From positions 1 through 64,000 of the forward strand of contig JAUXTQ010000017.1 in the NCBI GenBank assembly GCA_030678995.1: a stretch of 64,000 nucleotides of DNA, in the 5' to 3' direction. The position numbers and the translations under genes were made by a program. This stretch comes from Caulobacter sp. GTDB taxonomy: Bacteria > Pseudomonadota > Alphaproteobacteria > Caulobacterales > Caulobacteraceae. This document shows, one piece after another, positions 26,209 through 36,041 of this stretch (position 1 is its first letter; each line of letters opens with the position of its first letter). A model generated the notes under the pieces. It was not told the origin of the DNA and made no database searches. It saw only the letters and a program-made list of their open reading frames with translations.

Positions 26209-27317
26209 GGCTTGGCTCCTTGTTCGATCAGGAAACGGCGCAGGGCGTCGGGATCGACCCCTTTGGCGGTGAACGCCTCGCCGATGCGGCGGGCGAGGAT
26301 GAAGGTCAGCGACCCGCCCTGCGCCTTCTTGTCCTGACCCATGTGGTGGATCAGGCGGTCGGCGCTGAACGGATGGCCGGGCGTGTCGGCCATGCCGGCG
26401 GGCAGGCCGGCGGCCTTGAGGGCCCGCTGGACCCGGTCGGCGTCGGCGGGATCGCACAGGCCCAGCGCGGCGGAGAAGCGGAAGGCCAGGCCACAGCCGG
26501 CGGCGACAGCCTCGCCGTGCTTGAGGGTCTCACCGTAGCCGGTCTCGGCCTCCAGGGCGTGGCCGAAGGTATGGCCGAGGTTCAGCAGGGCGCGGCGGCC
26601 CTGTTCCTTCTCGTCCTCGGCGACGATTTCGGCCTTCATCTCGACCGATCGTCCGATCGCGTGGCTCAGGGCGTCGACCTCGCGGTCCAGCACCGCGGCG
26701 CTGTTGGCCTCGAGCCAGGCGAAGAAGCCGGCGTCGCCCAGCATGCCGTACTTGATCACCTCGGCGTAGCCGCAAGCCATCTCGCGGGCGGGCAGGGTGC
26801 AGAGCACGTCCAGGTCCGCCAGCACCAGTTTCGGCTGGTGGAAGGCCCCGATCAGGTTCTTGCCGCGCGGGGTGTCGATAGCCGTCTTGCCGCCGACCGA
26901 GCTGTCCACCTGGGCCAGCAGGCTGGTGGGGACCTGGATGAAGTCGATGCCGCGCTTGTAGATCGAGGCGGCGAACCCGGCCAGGTCGCCGACCACCCCG
27001 CCGCCGAAGGCGACGATCACGTCGCCGCGGTCCAGCTCCAGGCTCAGCAGGCGGTCCGACAGGTCGGCCAGGCCCTCGAAGCTCTTGCTCTCCTCGCCGG
27101 CCGGCACGGTGATCACATCGACCGCCACGCCCGCCTTCTCCAGAGACACGCTCAGCCGCTCGCCGTGGTGTTCGCCGACATTGCTGTCGGTGACGATGGC
27201 GGTGCGCCTGGTCTTCAGCAGCGGCGCGATGCGCTCGCCGGCCCGGTCGATCAGGCCGGGGCCGACGACCACGTCATAGCTTCGGCCGGCCAGGGCCACG
27301 GGGATGGTGCGGATCAC
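26205..27317 (-). CDS. aroB: 3-dehydroquinate synthase
   Basis: 370 residues. NAD-binding [40 protein letters not shown], the metal-binding Glu in GYAEVIKYG and histidines in [12 protein letters not shown] identify AroB, which cyclises DAHP to 3-dehydroquinate in the shikimate pathway. Its start overlaps the aroK stop by 4 bp (ATGA) and its stop overlaps the corC-like GTG, so all three are coupled. Confidence 0.96.
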   Translation of the reverse strand: MIRTIPVALAGRSYDVVVGPGLIDRAGERIAPLLKTRRTAIVTDSNVGEHHGERLSVSLEKAGVAVDVITVPAGEESKSFEGLADLSDRLLSLELDRGDVIVAFGGGVVGDLAGFAASIYKRGIDFIQVPTSLLAQVDSSVGGKTAIDTPRGKNLIGAFHQPKLVLADLDVLCTLPAREMACGYAEVIKYGMLGDAGFFAWLEANSAAVLDREVDALSHAIGRSVEMKAEIVAEDEKEQGRRALLNLGHTFGHALEAETGYGETLKHGEAVAAGCGLAFRFSAALGLCDPADADRVQRALKAAGLPAGMADTPGHPFSADRLIHHMGQDKKAQGGSLTFILARRIGEAFTAKGVDPDALRRFLIEQGAKP

Positions 27318-27862
27318 GCCTCGGCTCCGGCCAGATGGTCGCTCAGGGCCCTGAACACGGCCTCGACGGCTTCGTTGTGCGGGGTGTCGCCGGTTTCGAC
27401 GATGATGTCGGCCTGGGCGTAGATCGGAAAGCGGGCTTCGGCCAGGGCGGTGAGGACCTCCAGCGGGTCCTTGCCGCGCACCAGCGGGCGGTTGTCCTTG
27501 CGGCCAATGCGGCGGGCCAGCAGCTCCAGGTCGGCCTTCAGCCAGACCGACACCGCCCGCGCCTTGATCAGGGCCCGCGTCTCGTCGTTGATGAAGGCCC
27601 CGCCGCCGGTGGCCAGCACATGCGGGCCTTCGTCCATCAACCGAGCGATCACCCGCCGCTCGCCGTCGCGGAAGGCCTGCTCGCCGAAGGTCTCGAAGAT
27701 TTCGGAGATGGTCCGGCCCGCGGCGGTCTCCACCTCGGTGTCGGCGTCCTTGAACGGCAGGTCCAGCACCGCGGCCAGCCGACGGCCGATACTGCTCTTG
27801 CCCACGCCCATGAGGCCGACGAGGGCGATAGTCTTGCGGCGAAGGCGGGGGTCGGCGGTCAT
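27314..27862 (-). CDS. aroK: Shikimate kinase
   Basis: 182 residues. Walker [10 protein letters not shown] (15-23), substrate-binding [23 protein letters not shown] and RPLVRGKD. It phosphorylates shikimate with ATP. First gene of aroK-aroB-corC-like. Confidence 0.95.
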   Translation of the reverse strand: MTADPRLRRKTIALVGLMGVGKSSIGRRLAAVLDLPFKDADTEVETAAGRTISEIFETFGEQAFRDGERRVIARLMDEGPHVLATGGGAFINDETRALIKARAVSVWLKADLELLARRIGRKDNRPLVRGKDPLEVLTALAEARFPIYAQADIIVETGDTPHNEAVEAVFRALSDHLAGAEA

Positions 27863-27980
27863 GGCCCTCCTTGGCTTACACGACTGGAGCGGGGGGAGCC
27901 AAGTTTCTGCTGCATCGCCGTCGGGTCATGTTTCCCGGGGAACAGGCCGGGCTTCGGGTCAGGGAGGGTCACGTCGTGAC

Positions 27981-28250
27981 CTACGGCTTGCCGCCCAGTT
28001 CATGGTCGAACCGGGCCAACTCGGCGGGCAGTTCCTGTTCTGTTATGGCGCGGAATGCCTCGTCGGAGAGGTCGTCGACCTTCAGGGCGACCCGATCCCG
28101 GGCCTTCAGCCGCTGATACTCGTCCACGCCCATCAGAACGAGGCTGGCGCGACCGTGGTTTGTGATGGTCACGGGCTGTTTGAGCGCCGCTTCGCGATAG
28201 CGACCGAACGCTCTCTGGAACTCGGCGGACGAGATGCTCAGGCCGGACAT
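27981..28250 (-). CDS. Phd/YefM-family antitoxin, no toxin adjacent
   Basis: 89 residues: SISSAEFQRAFGRYREAALK followed by QPVTITNHGRASLVLMGVDE is the classic Phd DNA-binding and dimerisation pattern, with a variable C-terminal toxin-neutralising tail. GGAG lies 10 bases before the ATG at 28250. The 118 bp downstream before aroK hold no toxin frame, so the antitoxin is solitary. A perfect palindrome 16 bp upstream suggests autoregulation. Confidence 0.8.
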   Translation of the reverse strand: MSGLSISSAEFQRAFGRYREAALKQPVTITNHGRASLVLMGVDEYQRLKARDRVALKVDDLSDEAFRAITEQELPAELARFDHELGGKP

Positions 28251-28266
28251 GCGGGCGTCTCCAAAA

Positions 28267-28281
28267 TACGAATAATTCGTA
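28267..28281. promoter_or_regulatory. Candidate operator of the Phd-like antitoxin
   Basis: Perfect palindrome TACGAAT-A-ATTCGTA in an AT-rich patch just upstream of the antitoxin start; Phd proteins bind such sites to repress their own promoter. Confidence 0.55.
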
Positions 28282-28362
28282 CTATCAAAATTGTCCACAT
28301 TTTCAAGTCGCGCACCAAGGGGCGGCTCCCGATTTCGGCGCGAGAGGTGTTAGTGTCTCACC

Positions 28363-29541
28363 ATGCGCCCGCTCGCCCTTGTCGCCGCTCTCGCCCTCCT
28401 CGCCGCGCCCGCGTGGGCCCAGGTCGAGGTCTCGACCCTCGCAGCGCCGGACTATTTCTCGCTGGGCGAACGAGACACGGCCATGCCGCGGGACCTGTGG
28501 CGCGGGACATCCCCGGCGCTGGCGCGGGACATTCTGCCGACGGTTGGGCGCAAGCCGCTCAGCCCCGCGGCGGCGTCTCTGGCCGGCAGGGTGCTGGGCG
28601 CCGGCGTCGCCGGGCCGGAGGGCGCCGGCCGCGACCCGGACGTGGCCGCCGCCCGGGTGCAGGCGCTGCTGGCTCTCGGCCGGCCGCAGGCCGCCTGGCT
28701 GGCCACGGAACGCGCGCCGGGCGTCGCCACCAACCCCAACCTGGCCGTCGCGGCGGCCGAGGCGGCGCTGATCGTCGGCCAGGACGAGGTCGCCTGCCGC
28801 ATCTCCGACCAGCTGTCGGTCGGCCGGGGCGAGCTCTACTGGCTGCGGCTGCGCGCCTTCTGCCAGGCCCGCGCCGGGCAGGTCGACGCGGCGCAGCTGA
28901 CCTTCACCCTGGCCAATGAGAAGGCGCGGGATCCGGTCTACGGTCGGCTGATGGGCGCCATGATGGCCGGGGCCGGCGATCCCGGCGCGGCGTCTCTGCG
29001 CAACGGCCTGGAGCTGGCTCTGTCGCGGCGTCTGGCGCTGGATGTGGAGGCCGCCCGGCCCACCGCCTCGGCCGCCGTCGCCGGGGCGCTGTGGCCGGCG
29101 CCGGGAGGTTACGAGACCGAAGAGGCCGCCGCCGCCCGCTCGCTGATCGCCAGCGCCGGGACCACGCCGGGGCTGTTCGACGGCCTGCTGAACGAGGCCG
29201 ACGCGGCCACGCTCAAGGCCCGTCCGGCCCTGATCGGAAAGATCCTGTTGCTGGAAGCGATGGGCGGCCAGCCGGGCCCCGACGCGCGCGCGCGGTTGGC
29301 CCGCGCCGACGCCGGCAGGAGCGCGGCCTCGCCGGCCCTGCTGCTGGCCCTGGACCGCGCCGCGGCGCTGGGGCTGAAGGGTGAGGCCGCTCTGGTCGTG
29401 CTGGCCATCGCCGCCGACGCCGGGCCGCAGGGACCGTCGCCGCTGGATCGCGCCCGGATCATCTCGGCCCTGCGCCGGGCGGGCCTCGACGACGACGCCA
29501 TGGCCTTCGCCATCGAGGGCCTGCTGGTCCCGGCGAAATGA
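28363..29541 (+). CDS. Exported helical-repeat protein of unknown function
   Basis: 392 residues with a signal peptide (1-19, ending AWAQVE). The mature part is nearly all alpha-helical and alanine/leucine-rich, with TPR-like segments (ARVQALLALGRPQAAWLATE, WLRLRAFCQARAGQVDAAQL). Likely a periplasmic scaffold. The stop is 11 bp before xerD, so they are probably cotranscribed. I do not know the function; no catalytic motif seen. Confidence 0.65.
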   Translation: MRPLALVAALALLAAPAWAQVEVSTLAAPDYFSLGERDTAMPRDLWRGTSPALARDILPTVGRKPLSPAAASLAGRVLGAGVAGPEGAGRDPDVAAARVQALLALGRPQAAWLATERAPGVATNPNLAVAAAEAALIVGQDEVACRISDQLSVGRGELYWLRLRAFCQARAGQVDAAQLTFTLANEKARDPVYGRLMGAMMAGAGDPGAASLRNGLELALSRRLALDVEAARPTASAAVAGALWPAPGGYETEEAAAARSLIASAGTTPGLFDGLLNEADAATLKARPALIGKILLLEAMGGQPGPDARARLARADAGRSAASPALLLALDRAAALGLKGEAALVVLAIAADAGPQGPSPLDRARIISALRRAGLDDDAMAFAIEGLLVPAK

Positions 29542-29551
29542 GCCCGTCCCC

Positions 29552-30460
29552 ATGAGCGACGGCTGGACCGAGGCCTTTCTCGAGATGATGGCCGTCGAGC
29601 GGGCGGCGGCGAAGAATACCCTGACCGCCTACGGCCGGGACCTGGCCGACGCCGCGGCGTTTCTCAAGGGGCGGGGCGGGGACCTGGCCACCGCTTCGGC
29701 GGAGGACATCGAGGCGTATTTCGCCGCCATGGGCGCGGCGGGTCTCTCGCCCGCCACGGCGGCCCGGCGGCGGGCGGCGGTGCGGCAGTTCTATCGCTTT
29801 GTGCTGGGCGAGGGCTGGCGGGCGGACGATCCCTCCCGTCGCGTCGAGGCCCCGAAGCAGGGCCGACCCCTCCCCAAGGTCCTCTCCCGGGACGAGGTCG
29901 AGCGGCTGATCGTCGCCGCCGCGGCCAGGGACGGGGCCCAGGGCCTGCGCCTGGCCTGCCTGGTCGAGATGACCTACGCGTCCGGCCTGCGGGTCTCCGA
30001 GCTGCTGGCCCTGCCGCTGACCGCCCTGGCGCGGGACCCGGCCTTCCTGATGGTCAGGGGCAAGGGCGGCAAGGAGCGGCTGGCGCCGCTGAACGAAGCC
30101 GCCCGCAAGTCGGTGAAGGCCTGGCTGGATGTGCGCAAGGGCTTCATCCCCGCCGGCGACGCGGCCAATCCCTGGCTGTTCCCCTCGCGCGGCAAGGGCG
30201 GGCGGTTGACGGCCCGGCGGTTCTCGCAGCTGCTGGAGGAGGCGGCCATCGCCGCCGGAATCGACCGCGCCCGGGTCAGCCCCCACGTCCTGCGCCACGC
30301 CTTCGCCACCCATCTGCTGGAGGGCGGCGCCGACCTGCGGATCGTCCAGACCCTGCTGGGCCACGCCGACATCGCCACCACCCAGATCTACACCCATGTG
30401 GCCGGCGACCGGCTGGCCGAGGTGGTCCGCAGCAAGCATCCGCTCGCGAAAAAGCCCTGA
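29552..30460 (+). CDS. xerD: Site-specific tyrosine recombinase XerD
   Basis: 302 residues, standard for XerC/XerD, which resolve chromosome dimers at dif with FtsK. The N-terminal SAM-like domain (about 1-95) is followed by the catalytic domain with Arg147 (SGLRVSEL), Lys171 (GKGGKE), His245 and Arg248 (HVLRHAFATH), His271 and nucleophile Tyr280 (LLGHADIATTQIYTH). XerD rather than XerC is inferred from its position near aroK/aroB and accA, seen in relatives. Confidence 0.9.
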   Translation: MSDGWTEAFLEMMAVERAAAKNTLTAYGRDLADAAAFLKGRGGDLATASAEDIEAYFAAMGAAGLSPATAARRRAAVRQFYRFVLGEGWRADDPSRRVEAPKQGRPLPKVLSRDEVERLIVAAAARDGAQGLRLACLVEMTYASGLRVSELLALPLTALARDPAFLMVRGKGGKERLAPLNEAARKSVKAWLDVRKGFIPAGDAANPWLFPSRGKGGRLTARRFSQLLEEAAIAAGIDRARVSPHVLRHAFATHLLEGGADLRIVQTLLGHADIATTQIYTHVAGDRLAEVVRSKHPLAKKP

Positions 30461-30513
30461 CGCATGGTAGGGGCATTGCGGACTCAAGCGACCACTCTCC
30501 AGGATCCCATCCC

Positions 30514-30732
30514 ATGTCGGAAACCCGCGACTCCAACGGCGCCATCCTCAACGACGGCGACAGCGTCACCCTGATCAAGGACCTCAAGGTCAAAGGCTCG
30601 GGCGGCGTGACCCTCAAGCGCGGGACGCTGGTGAAGAAGATCCGCCTGACCGGCGACCCCGACGAGATCGAGGCCAACGTCGATAAGGTGAAGGGTCTGG
30701 TGCTCAGGACCGAGTTCATCAAGAAGGCCTAG
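30514..30732 (+). CDS. PhnA/YjdM-family small protein (C-terminal domain only)
   Basis: 72 residues. SNGAILNDGDSVTLIKDLKV and LKRGTLVKKIRLTGDPDEIE match the C-terminal PhnA domain; the N-terminal zinc ribbon of full-length YjdM is absent. Despite the name alkylphosphonate utilisation protein, the function of the family is not established. Short-lived spacing (53 bp) after xerD. Confidence 0.8.
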   Translation: MSETRDSNGAILNDGDSVTLIKDLKVKGSGGVTLKRGTLVKKIRLTGDPDEIEANVDKVKGLVLRTEFIKKA

Positions 30733-30777
30733 GAGGATTGCCGAGGTCAGCCAACGAACGGTGATGAAAACCCCAAA

Positions 30778-30935
30778 AGCCCTCCTCCTCGATGGAGGAG
30801 GGTTGGGTGGTGGTGTGGCCACGGGTTTGGGGCGAATGACGCCGTAGGGCTCGGCGCCCGATAGTGCTATTCGCCTGACGCCATCGCGCGCACCACCATC
30901 CCCGACCCTTCCTCCATCGAGGAGGAAGGGAGAAG
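30778..30935. repeat. Intergenic inverted repeat, family A variant
   Basis: CCTCCTCCTCGATGGAGGAG at the left end is answered by CCTTCCTCCATCGAGGAGG at the right, enclosing GGGTGGTGGTG and CACCACCATCCC modules. Lies between the PhnA-like and MscS genes and could terminate the former. Confidence 0.65.
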
Positions 30936-30988
30936 ATGATCGCCCATTCACTCGTCAGACAGCGAATCCCGCCCTGGAGGCCGGCCGC

Positions 30989-32014
30989 ATGCAGCAGGAC
31001 CTGGAGGCTCTGGGCCACATCGACAAGCTGGTGCTGTTCAGCATCGGCAAGACGCCGGTGACCTCGGGCAGCCTGATCGCGGCCCTGCTGACCTTTGTCG
31101 TGGCCCTGGTGGCCGCGCGGCTGATCGCCCTGGCGATGCAGCGGGTGCGGGCCAAGGCGACCCGGGGCGGCGCCGGCCTCTATATCGTCGAGAAGCTGTC
31201 GACCTACGGCCTCTTGGTATTCGGGGCCATCGCCGGGGTCTCGACCCTGGGCATCGACCTGTCGTCGCTGGCGGTGTTCGGCGGCGCGCTGGGCGTCGGC
31301 GTGGGCCTGGGCCTCCAGGGCGTGGTCAAGGAGTTCGTCTCCGGCATCGTGCTGATCTTCGACGAGTCCCTGCGGGTCGGAGACTACATCGAGCTGGAAA
31401 GCGGCCAGCGCGGCGTGATCCACGAGATCGGCGCCCGGGCGACCCGCATCCGCAACAACGACAGCGTCGATATCCTGATCCCCAACAGCCAGCTGATCCA
31501 GGGCACGGTGACCAACTGGACCCTGCGCGGGCATACCCGGCGCATCCGCATCCCGTTCCGGGCGGCCTACGGGGTCGATAAGGAAAAGGTGCGCGACGCG
31601 GTGCTCGAGGCCGCCGTGGCGGTGCCCTTCACCCTGCCCGACAGCGGCACTTATCGCACCCAGGTCTGGCTGGTCGGGTTCGGCGAGTCCGGCCTGAATT
31701 TCGAACTGGTGGTCTGGCCCCGGCTCGAGGCGGTCAAGCGGCCCAACGCCATGCAGGCGGCCTACACCTGGGCCATCGATGACGCCCTGCGCAAGGCGGG
31801 GATCGAGGCGCCGTTCCCGCAGCAGGACCTGCGCATCCGCTCCCTGTTCGGCGAGGAGGGCGACGCCGCGCGCCGGACGTTGGGGCTGCAGGCCGGACCG
31901 GCGGCGCCGACGCGTGGGCGCAAGGCCAGGGCCTCGAGCAACGACGCCGTTGACGACCTGCTCCGCCCGCCCGACGAGGACGAGGAGCCCCCGGCCGAGC
32001 CGCGCAAGCCTTGA
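30989..32014 (+). CDS. Small-conductance mechanosensitive channel (MscS family)
   Basis: 341 residues. Transmembrane helices near 25-50, 65-85 and the pore-lining TM3 ([20 protein letters not shown], about 100-125), followed by the beta domain ([33 protein letters not shown]) and C-terminal domain. Opens on membrane tension during hypo-osmotic shock. The charged, proline-rich tail ([13 protein letters not shown]) is an extension beyond the minimal fold. GGAGG precedes the ATG. Confidence 0.9.
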   Translation: MQQDLEALGHIDKLVLFSIGKTPVTSGSLIAALLTFVVALVAARLIALAMQRVRAKATRGGAGLYIVEKLSTYGLLVFGAIAGVSTLGIDLSSLAVFGGALGVGVGLGLQGVVKEFVSGIVLIFDESLRVGDYIELESGQRGVIHEIGARATRIRNNDSVDILIPNSQLIQGTVTNWTLRGHTRRIRIPFRAAYGVDKEKVRDAVLEAAVAVPFTLPDSGTYRTQVWLVGFGESGLNFELVVWPRLEAVKRPNAMQAAYTWAIDDALRKAGIEAPFPQQDLRIRSLFGEEGDAARRTLGLQAGPAAPTRGRKARASSNDAVDDLLRPPDEDEEPPAEPRKP

Positions 32015-32078
32015 CGGCCTCGCGGCGCCGCCGCAATACCTCTCGCAATTGCGAAGAGCAGGGACGGGGACCAGGCCG

Positions 32079-33128
32079 ATGAAGACGCCGCGCGGGTTTT
32101 TCAAGCCTCTGGCCATCGGCGCGCCGGCGCCGTTACGCGAGCTGCCGGTCCGCGTCGAGCGGATGATCCACTTCGTCCCGACGCACCTGGAAAAGATCCG
32201 CGCTAAGGTCCCCGAGATTGCTCCGACCGTCGACGTCGTGCTCGGCAACCTGGAAGACGCCATCCCCGCCGACGCCAAGGATGCCGCCCGCGCCGGCTTC
32301 ATCGAGATGGCCAATGCGACCGACTTCGCCGCCCTCGGCGTGGGCCTGTGGACCCGCATCAACTGCCTCAACTCGCCCTGGCACCTGCAGGACGTGGCCG
32401 ACATCGTCGCCGGCGTCGGCGACCGGCTGGATGTGATGATGGTTCCCAAGGTCGAAGGGCCGTGGGACATCCACTACATGGACCAGCAGCTGGCCCTGCT
32501 GGAGGCGAAACACGGTCTGACCAAGCCGATCCTGCTCCACGCCATCCTCGAGACGGCCGAGGGGGTCAATAACGTCGAGGCCATCTGCGCCGCCTCGCCC
32601 CGCATGCAGGGCATCAGCCTGGGCCCGGCCGACCTCGCCGCCAGCCGCCAGATGAAGACCACCCGCGTCGGCGGCGGCCACCCCTTCTACAAGGTCATCG
32701 AAGACCCGCGCGACGACGGCCAGCCGCGCGTCGCGGCGCAGCAGGATATCTGGCACTACACCTTCGCCAAAATGGTCGACGCCTGCGCCGCCTACGGCAT
32801 CAAGGCCTTCTACGGCCCGTTCGGCGACATCTCCGACGCCGACGCCTGCGAGCAGCAGTTCCGCAACGCCTTCCTGCTGGGCTGCAGCGGCGCCTGGAGC
32901 CTGCACCCCAACCAGATCGCCATCGCCAAGCGCGTGTTCAGCCCCGACCCGGGCGAGGTGGCCTTCGCCAAACGCATCCTCGACGCCATGCCCGACGGCA
33001 CGGGCGTGGTGATGCTCGACGGCAAGATGCAGGACGACGCCACCTGGAAACAGGCCAGGGTGATGGTCGACTGCGCCCGGCAGATCGCGGCGAAGGATCC
33101 GGAATACGCGGCGCTCTACGGCCTCTGA
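32079..33128 (+). CDS. HpcH/HpaI-family CoA-ester lyase (malyl-/citramalyl-CoA lyase-like)
   Basis: 349 residues. [20 protein letters not shown] (acidic loop, CoA-ester lyase signature), [31 protein letters not shown] and [11 protein letters not shown] indicate a CitE/Mcl-like TIM barrel that cleaves (S)-malyl-CoA or a related 3-hydroxyacyl-CoA with Mg2+. Exact substrate cannot be read from sequence. The next gene, a hotdog thioesterase, starts one base after its stop. Confidence 0.82.
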   Translation: MKTPRGFFKPLAIGAPAPLRELPVRVERMIHFVPTHLEKIRAKVPEIAPTVDVVLGNLEDAIPADAKDAARAGFIEMANATDFAALGVGLWTRINCLNSPWHLQDVADIVAGVGDRLDVMMVPKVEGPWDIHYMDQQLALLEAKHGLTKPILLHAILETAEGVNNVEAICAASPRMQGISLGPADLAASRQMKTTRVGGGHPFYKVIEDPRDDGQPRVAAQQDIWHYTFAKMVDACAAYGIKAFYGPFGDISDADACEQQFRNAFLLGCSGAWSLHPNQIAIAKRVFSPDPGEVAFAKRILDAMPDGTGVVMLDGKMQDDATWKQARVMVDCARQIAAKDPEYAALYGL

Positions 33129-33129
33129 C

Positions 33130-33582
33130 ATGGCCGAGCGCGAACCGCCCGCCGTCCTGTCGGACTTCACCTTCACCACGCCCCTGCGGGTGCGGTGGGC
33201 CGACTGCGACATGCAGGGGATCGTCTTCAACCCCAACTACCTGATGTACGCCGACGTCGCGATGACCGAGTACATGCGGGCCGTCGGCTTTCCCTATCCG
33301 GAAGCCCTGTTGCCGCACGGGGCGGACATCTTCGCAGTCAACGCCAACACCGACTTCCGCGCCTCGGCCCGCTTCGACGACGAGCTGACCATGGGCGTGC
33401 GGGCCGTACGCTTCGGCCGGACCAGCTTCCTGTTCCGCATCGCCGCCTTTCGCGGCGAGGCGCTGATCTGCGACGTCCGCAACACCTACGTCTGCGCCAC
33501 CGAGGGCGAGCAGACGCCCGTGCCCGTGCCGGCGACCTTCGTCGAGGCGGTGACGGCGTTCGAGCGGGTGAAGCCGGAATAG
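33130..33582 (+). CDS. Acyl-CoA thioesterase, 4HBT hotdog family
   Basis: 150 residues. VRWADCDMQGIVFNPNYLMY is the 4-hydroxybenzoyl-CoA thioesterase motif with the catalytic Asp in the WxDxD position, and SARFDDELTMGVRAVRFGRT fits the hotdog strands. Likely hydrolyses a CoA ester in the cytoplasm. Coupled one base downstream of the CoA-ester lyase, suggesting the two act in sequence on one substrate (inference). Confidence 0.85.
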   Translation: MAEREPPAVLSDFTFTTPLRVRWADCDMQGIVFNPNYLMYADVAMTEYMRAVGFPYPEALLPHGADIFAVNANTDFRASARFDDELTMGVRAVRFGRTSFLFRIAAFRGEALICDVRNTYVCATEGEQTPVPVPATFVEAVTAFERVKPE

Positions 33583-33610
33583 GGGACCTGTACCGAAGGT
33601 AAGTGCCCCC

Positions 33611-34978
33611 TCAGACCGCTTCCACCCGGAACCAGGGCTCATGGTCCGGCGCCGTCGTCACGCCGCCGACCGGCATCACCGGTCCGTCGCTCTCCAGCGA
33701 AATCTCGAACCGGTTCAGCACCGTGGCCAGCATGATCGAGGCCTCCGCCAGCGCGAAGGACGCGCCGATGCAGATGCGGGGGCCGCCGCCGAAAGGCAGG
33801 TAGGCCGGCTCGCTGATCCAGGGCGTCGCCTTGCCGGCGAAGCGGTCGGGGATGAAGGCCGTCGGGTTTTCCCAGTAAACCGTGTGCCGGTGCATCACCC
33901 ATGGGCTGATCCAGACCAGACAGCCCTTGCCCAGGCTCTCGCCGCAGAGGGCGTGCGGCGTCACCACCTGGCGCATGAGGATCGGCACCGGTGGATAGAG
34001 CCTCATGGTCTCCAGCAGCACCTGACGCAGGCGCGGCCAGCGGTGCAGGTCCTCAAGCGTGCCGAGACGCCCGGGTGGGAAGGCGCGGACCTCCTGGCGC
34101 AGGCGGGTCTGTTCGGCGCCGTCGAGGCTGAGCAGATAGGCGGCCCAGAACAGCAGGCGCGAGGTGGTCTCGAAACCGGCGAACAGCATGGTGGCGCACT
34201 GGTCGCGGACCTCGACGTCGGACAGCGGCTGGCCGGTCTCCGCGTCGCGCACGGCCAGCAGCCGGTCGAGCAGGTCGTCGTGGCCTGCGCCGGGCGGTTC
34301 GGCGCGGCGGGCGGCGACCAGGCGGTCGACGGCGGCGAACCAGCGCTTCTGGAACCGGCGGCGCGCCCCGCCGATGAAGGCAAAGTCGCTCTCGGCGCGG
34401 GCGAAGCCGTCGAAGAGGGTCGGCCGGCCGGCGGTGGCCACATAGTCGCGGACCATGGCTGCCAGCTCGATCTGTTCCGGGCCGGCGGACAGCGAGAACA
34501 ACGACCGCAGCACCGCCTCCAACGCCGCCTGGTGGAAGGCGTCGGCGAGGTTTGCGCGCGGCTCGCCGGCCAGGCGCGTGGCCAGGCTGCCGGCCGCCGC
34601 ATGGAAGTGCGGGATCAGCGACTCGACGCTGCCCGGGGTGAAGGCCGGCGCCAGCATCCTGCGCTGGCCGCGCCACGCCGCGCCTTCCGACAGCAGCAGC
34701 CCGGCGCCCGCCAGCGGCCGCACTGGCCGCACCGCCGCCAGCGGGCGGGCATAGGCGGCCATGTTGGTCTGCAGCACCTCGCGGATCGCCGCCGGGTCGT
34801 TGACCAGCAGGCTATCGACCCCCAGCACCTTGCGGCGCCCATACGGGATGTCGAACGCGTTCCTCGACCAGTTGCCCAGCGTGTTGGAGAGCGTCGCCAC
34901 CACCAGCCGCGGGGTCGATAGGTCCACCGGATGCACATAGGGCGCGGGTGGAATGATCGGGCGGGCGAGGGCGTCCAT
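33611..34978 (-). CDS. Cytochrome P450
   Basis: 455 residues. Oxygen-activating I-helix motif AGFETTSRLL, K-helix ExxR in LLETMRLYPP, and the haem loop FGGGPRICIG with ligand Cys403. The soluble N-terminus and length fit a bacterial class I P450 needing a ferredoxin partner; none is adjacent. The neighbours (SDR, CoA-ester enzymes) suggest small-molecule metabolism, but the substrate is unknown. Convergent with the thioesterase, 28 bp apart. Confidence 0.92.
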   Translation of the reverse strand: MDALARPIIPPAPYVHPVDLSTPRLVVATLSNTLGNWSRNAFDIPYGRRKVLGVDSLLVNDPAAIREVLQTNMAAYARPLAAVRPVRPLAGAGLLLSEGAAWRGQRRMLAPAFTPGSVESLIPHFHAAAGSLATRLAGEPRANLADAFHQAALEAVLRSLFSLSAGPEQIELAAMVRDYVATAGRPTLFDGFARAESDFAFIGGARRRFQKRWFAAVDRLVAARRAEPPGAGHDDLLDRLLAVRDAETGQPLSDVEVRDQCATMLFAGFETTSRLLFWAAYLLSLDGAEQTRLRQEVRAFPPGRLGTLEDLHRWPRLRQVLLETMRLYPPVPILMRQVVTPHALCGESLGKGCLVWISPWVMHRHTVYWENPTAFIPDRFAGKATPWISEPAYLPFGGGPRICIGASFALAEASIMLATVLNRFEISLESDGPVMPVGGVTTAPDHEPWFRVEAV

Positions 34979-35012
34979 AGGCAGGGTCTAGCACAGCCAG
35001 GGACTGACGCCG

Positions 35013-35093
35013 CAGGTGTCTGTCCCTACGGGGAGTCTCCGGAATGAGCTTGGGAAACGGCGCTTTGGGACAGACACCTGAAGTGTCTGTCCC
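35013..35093. repeat. REP-like repeat, family 2
   Basis: CAGGTGTCTGTCCC (35013-35026), its complement GGGACAGACACCTG (35067-35080) and a third partial copy GTGTCTGTCCC (35083-35093). The GGGACAG core recalls families 1 and C but the sequence differs. It separates the P450 from the upstream SDR gene. Confidence 0.75.
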
Positions 35094-35098
35094 TGATT

Positions 35099-35884
<786 letters not shown>

Positions 35885-35910
35885 GATGAAATAGTTCCTG
35901 TCCCGAGAGT

Positions 35911-35926
35911 TCAAACGGTCGTTTGA
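35911..35926. promoter_or_regulatory. CAAAC-N4-GTTTG operator upstream of the SDR gene
   Basis: TCAAACG-GT-CGTTTGA, 7-bp arms with a 2-bp centre. Matches the sites at 22458 and 38366. It lies between the SDR gene and accA, closer to the SDR start. Confidence 0.6.
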
Positions 35927-36041
35927 GGCAATGGAGCATGACCGGGCCGTGCGGCGCAACGTCCTCGCGCCCCGCCTTGCCCCGCTTTTCACCAGCCTCT
36001 AGTTTCGCGATGGTTCAGGGGCGGCCCGCGTTAGGCGATTC

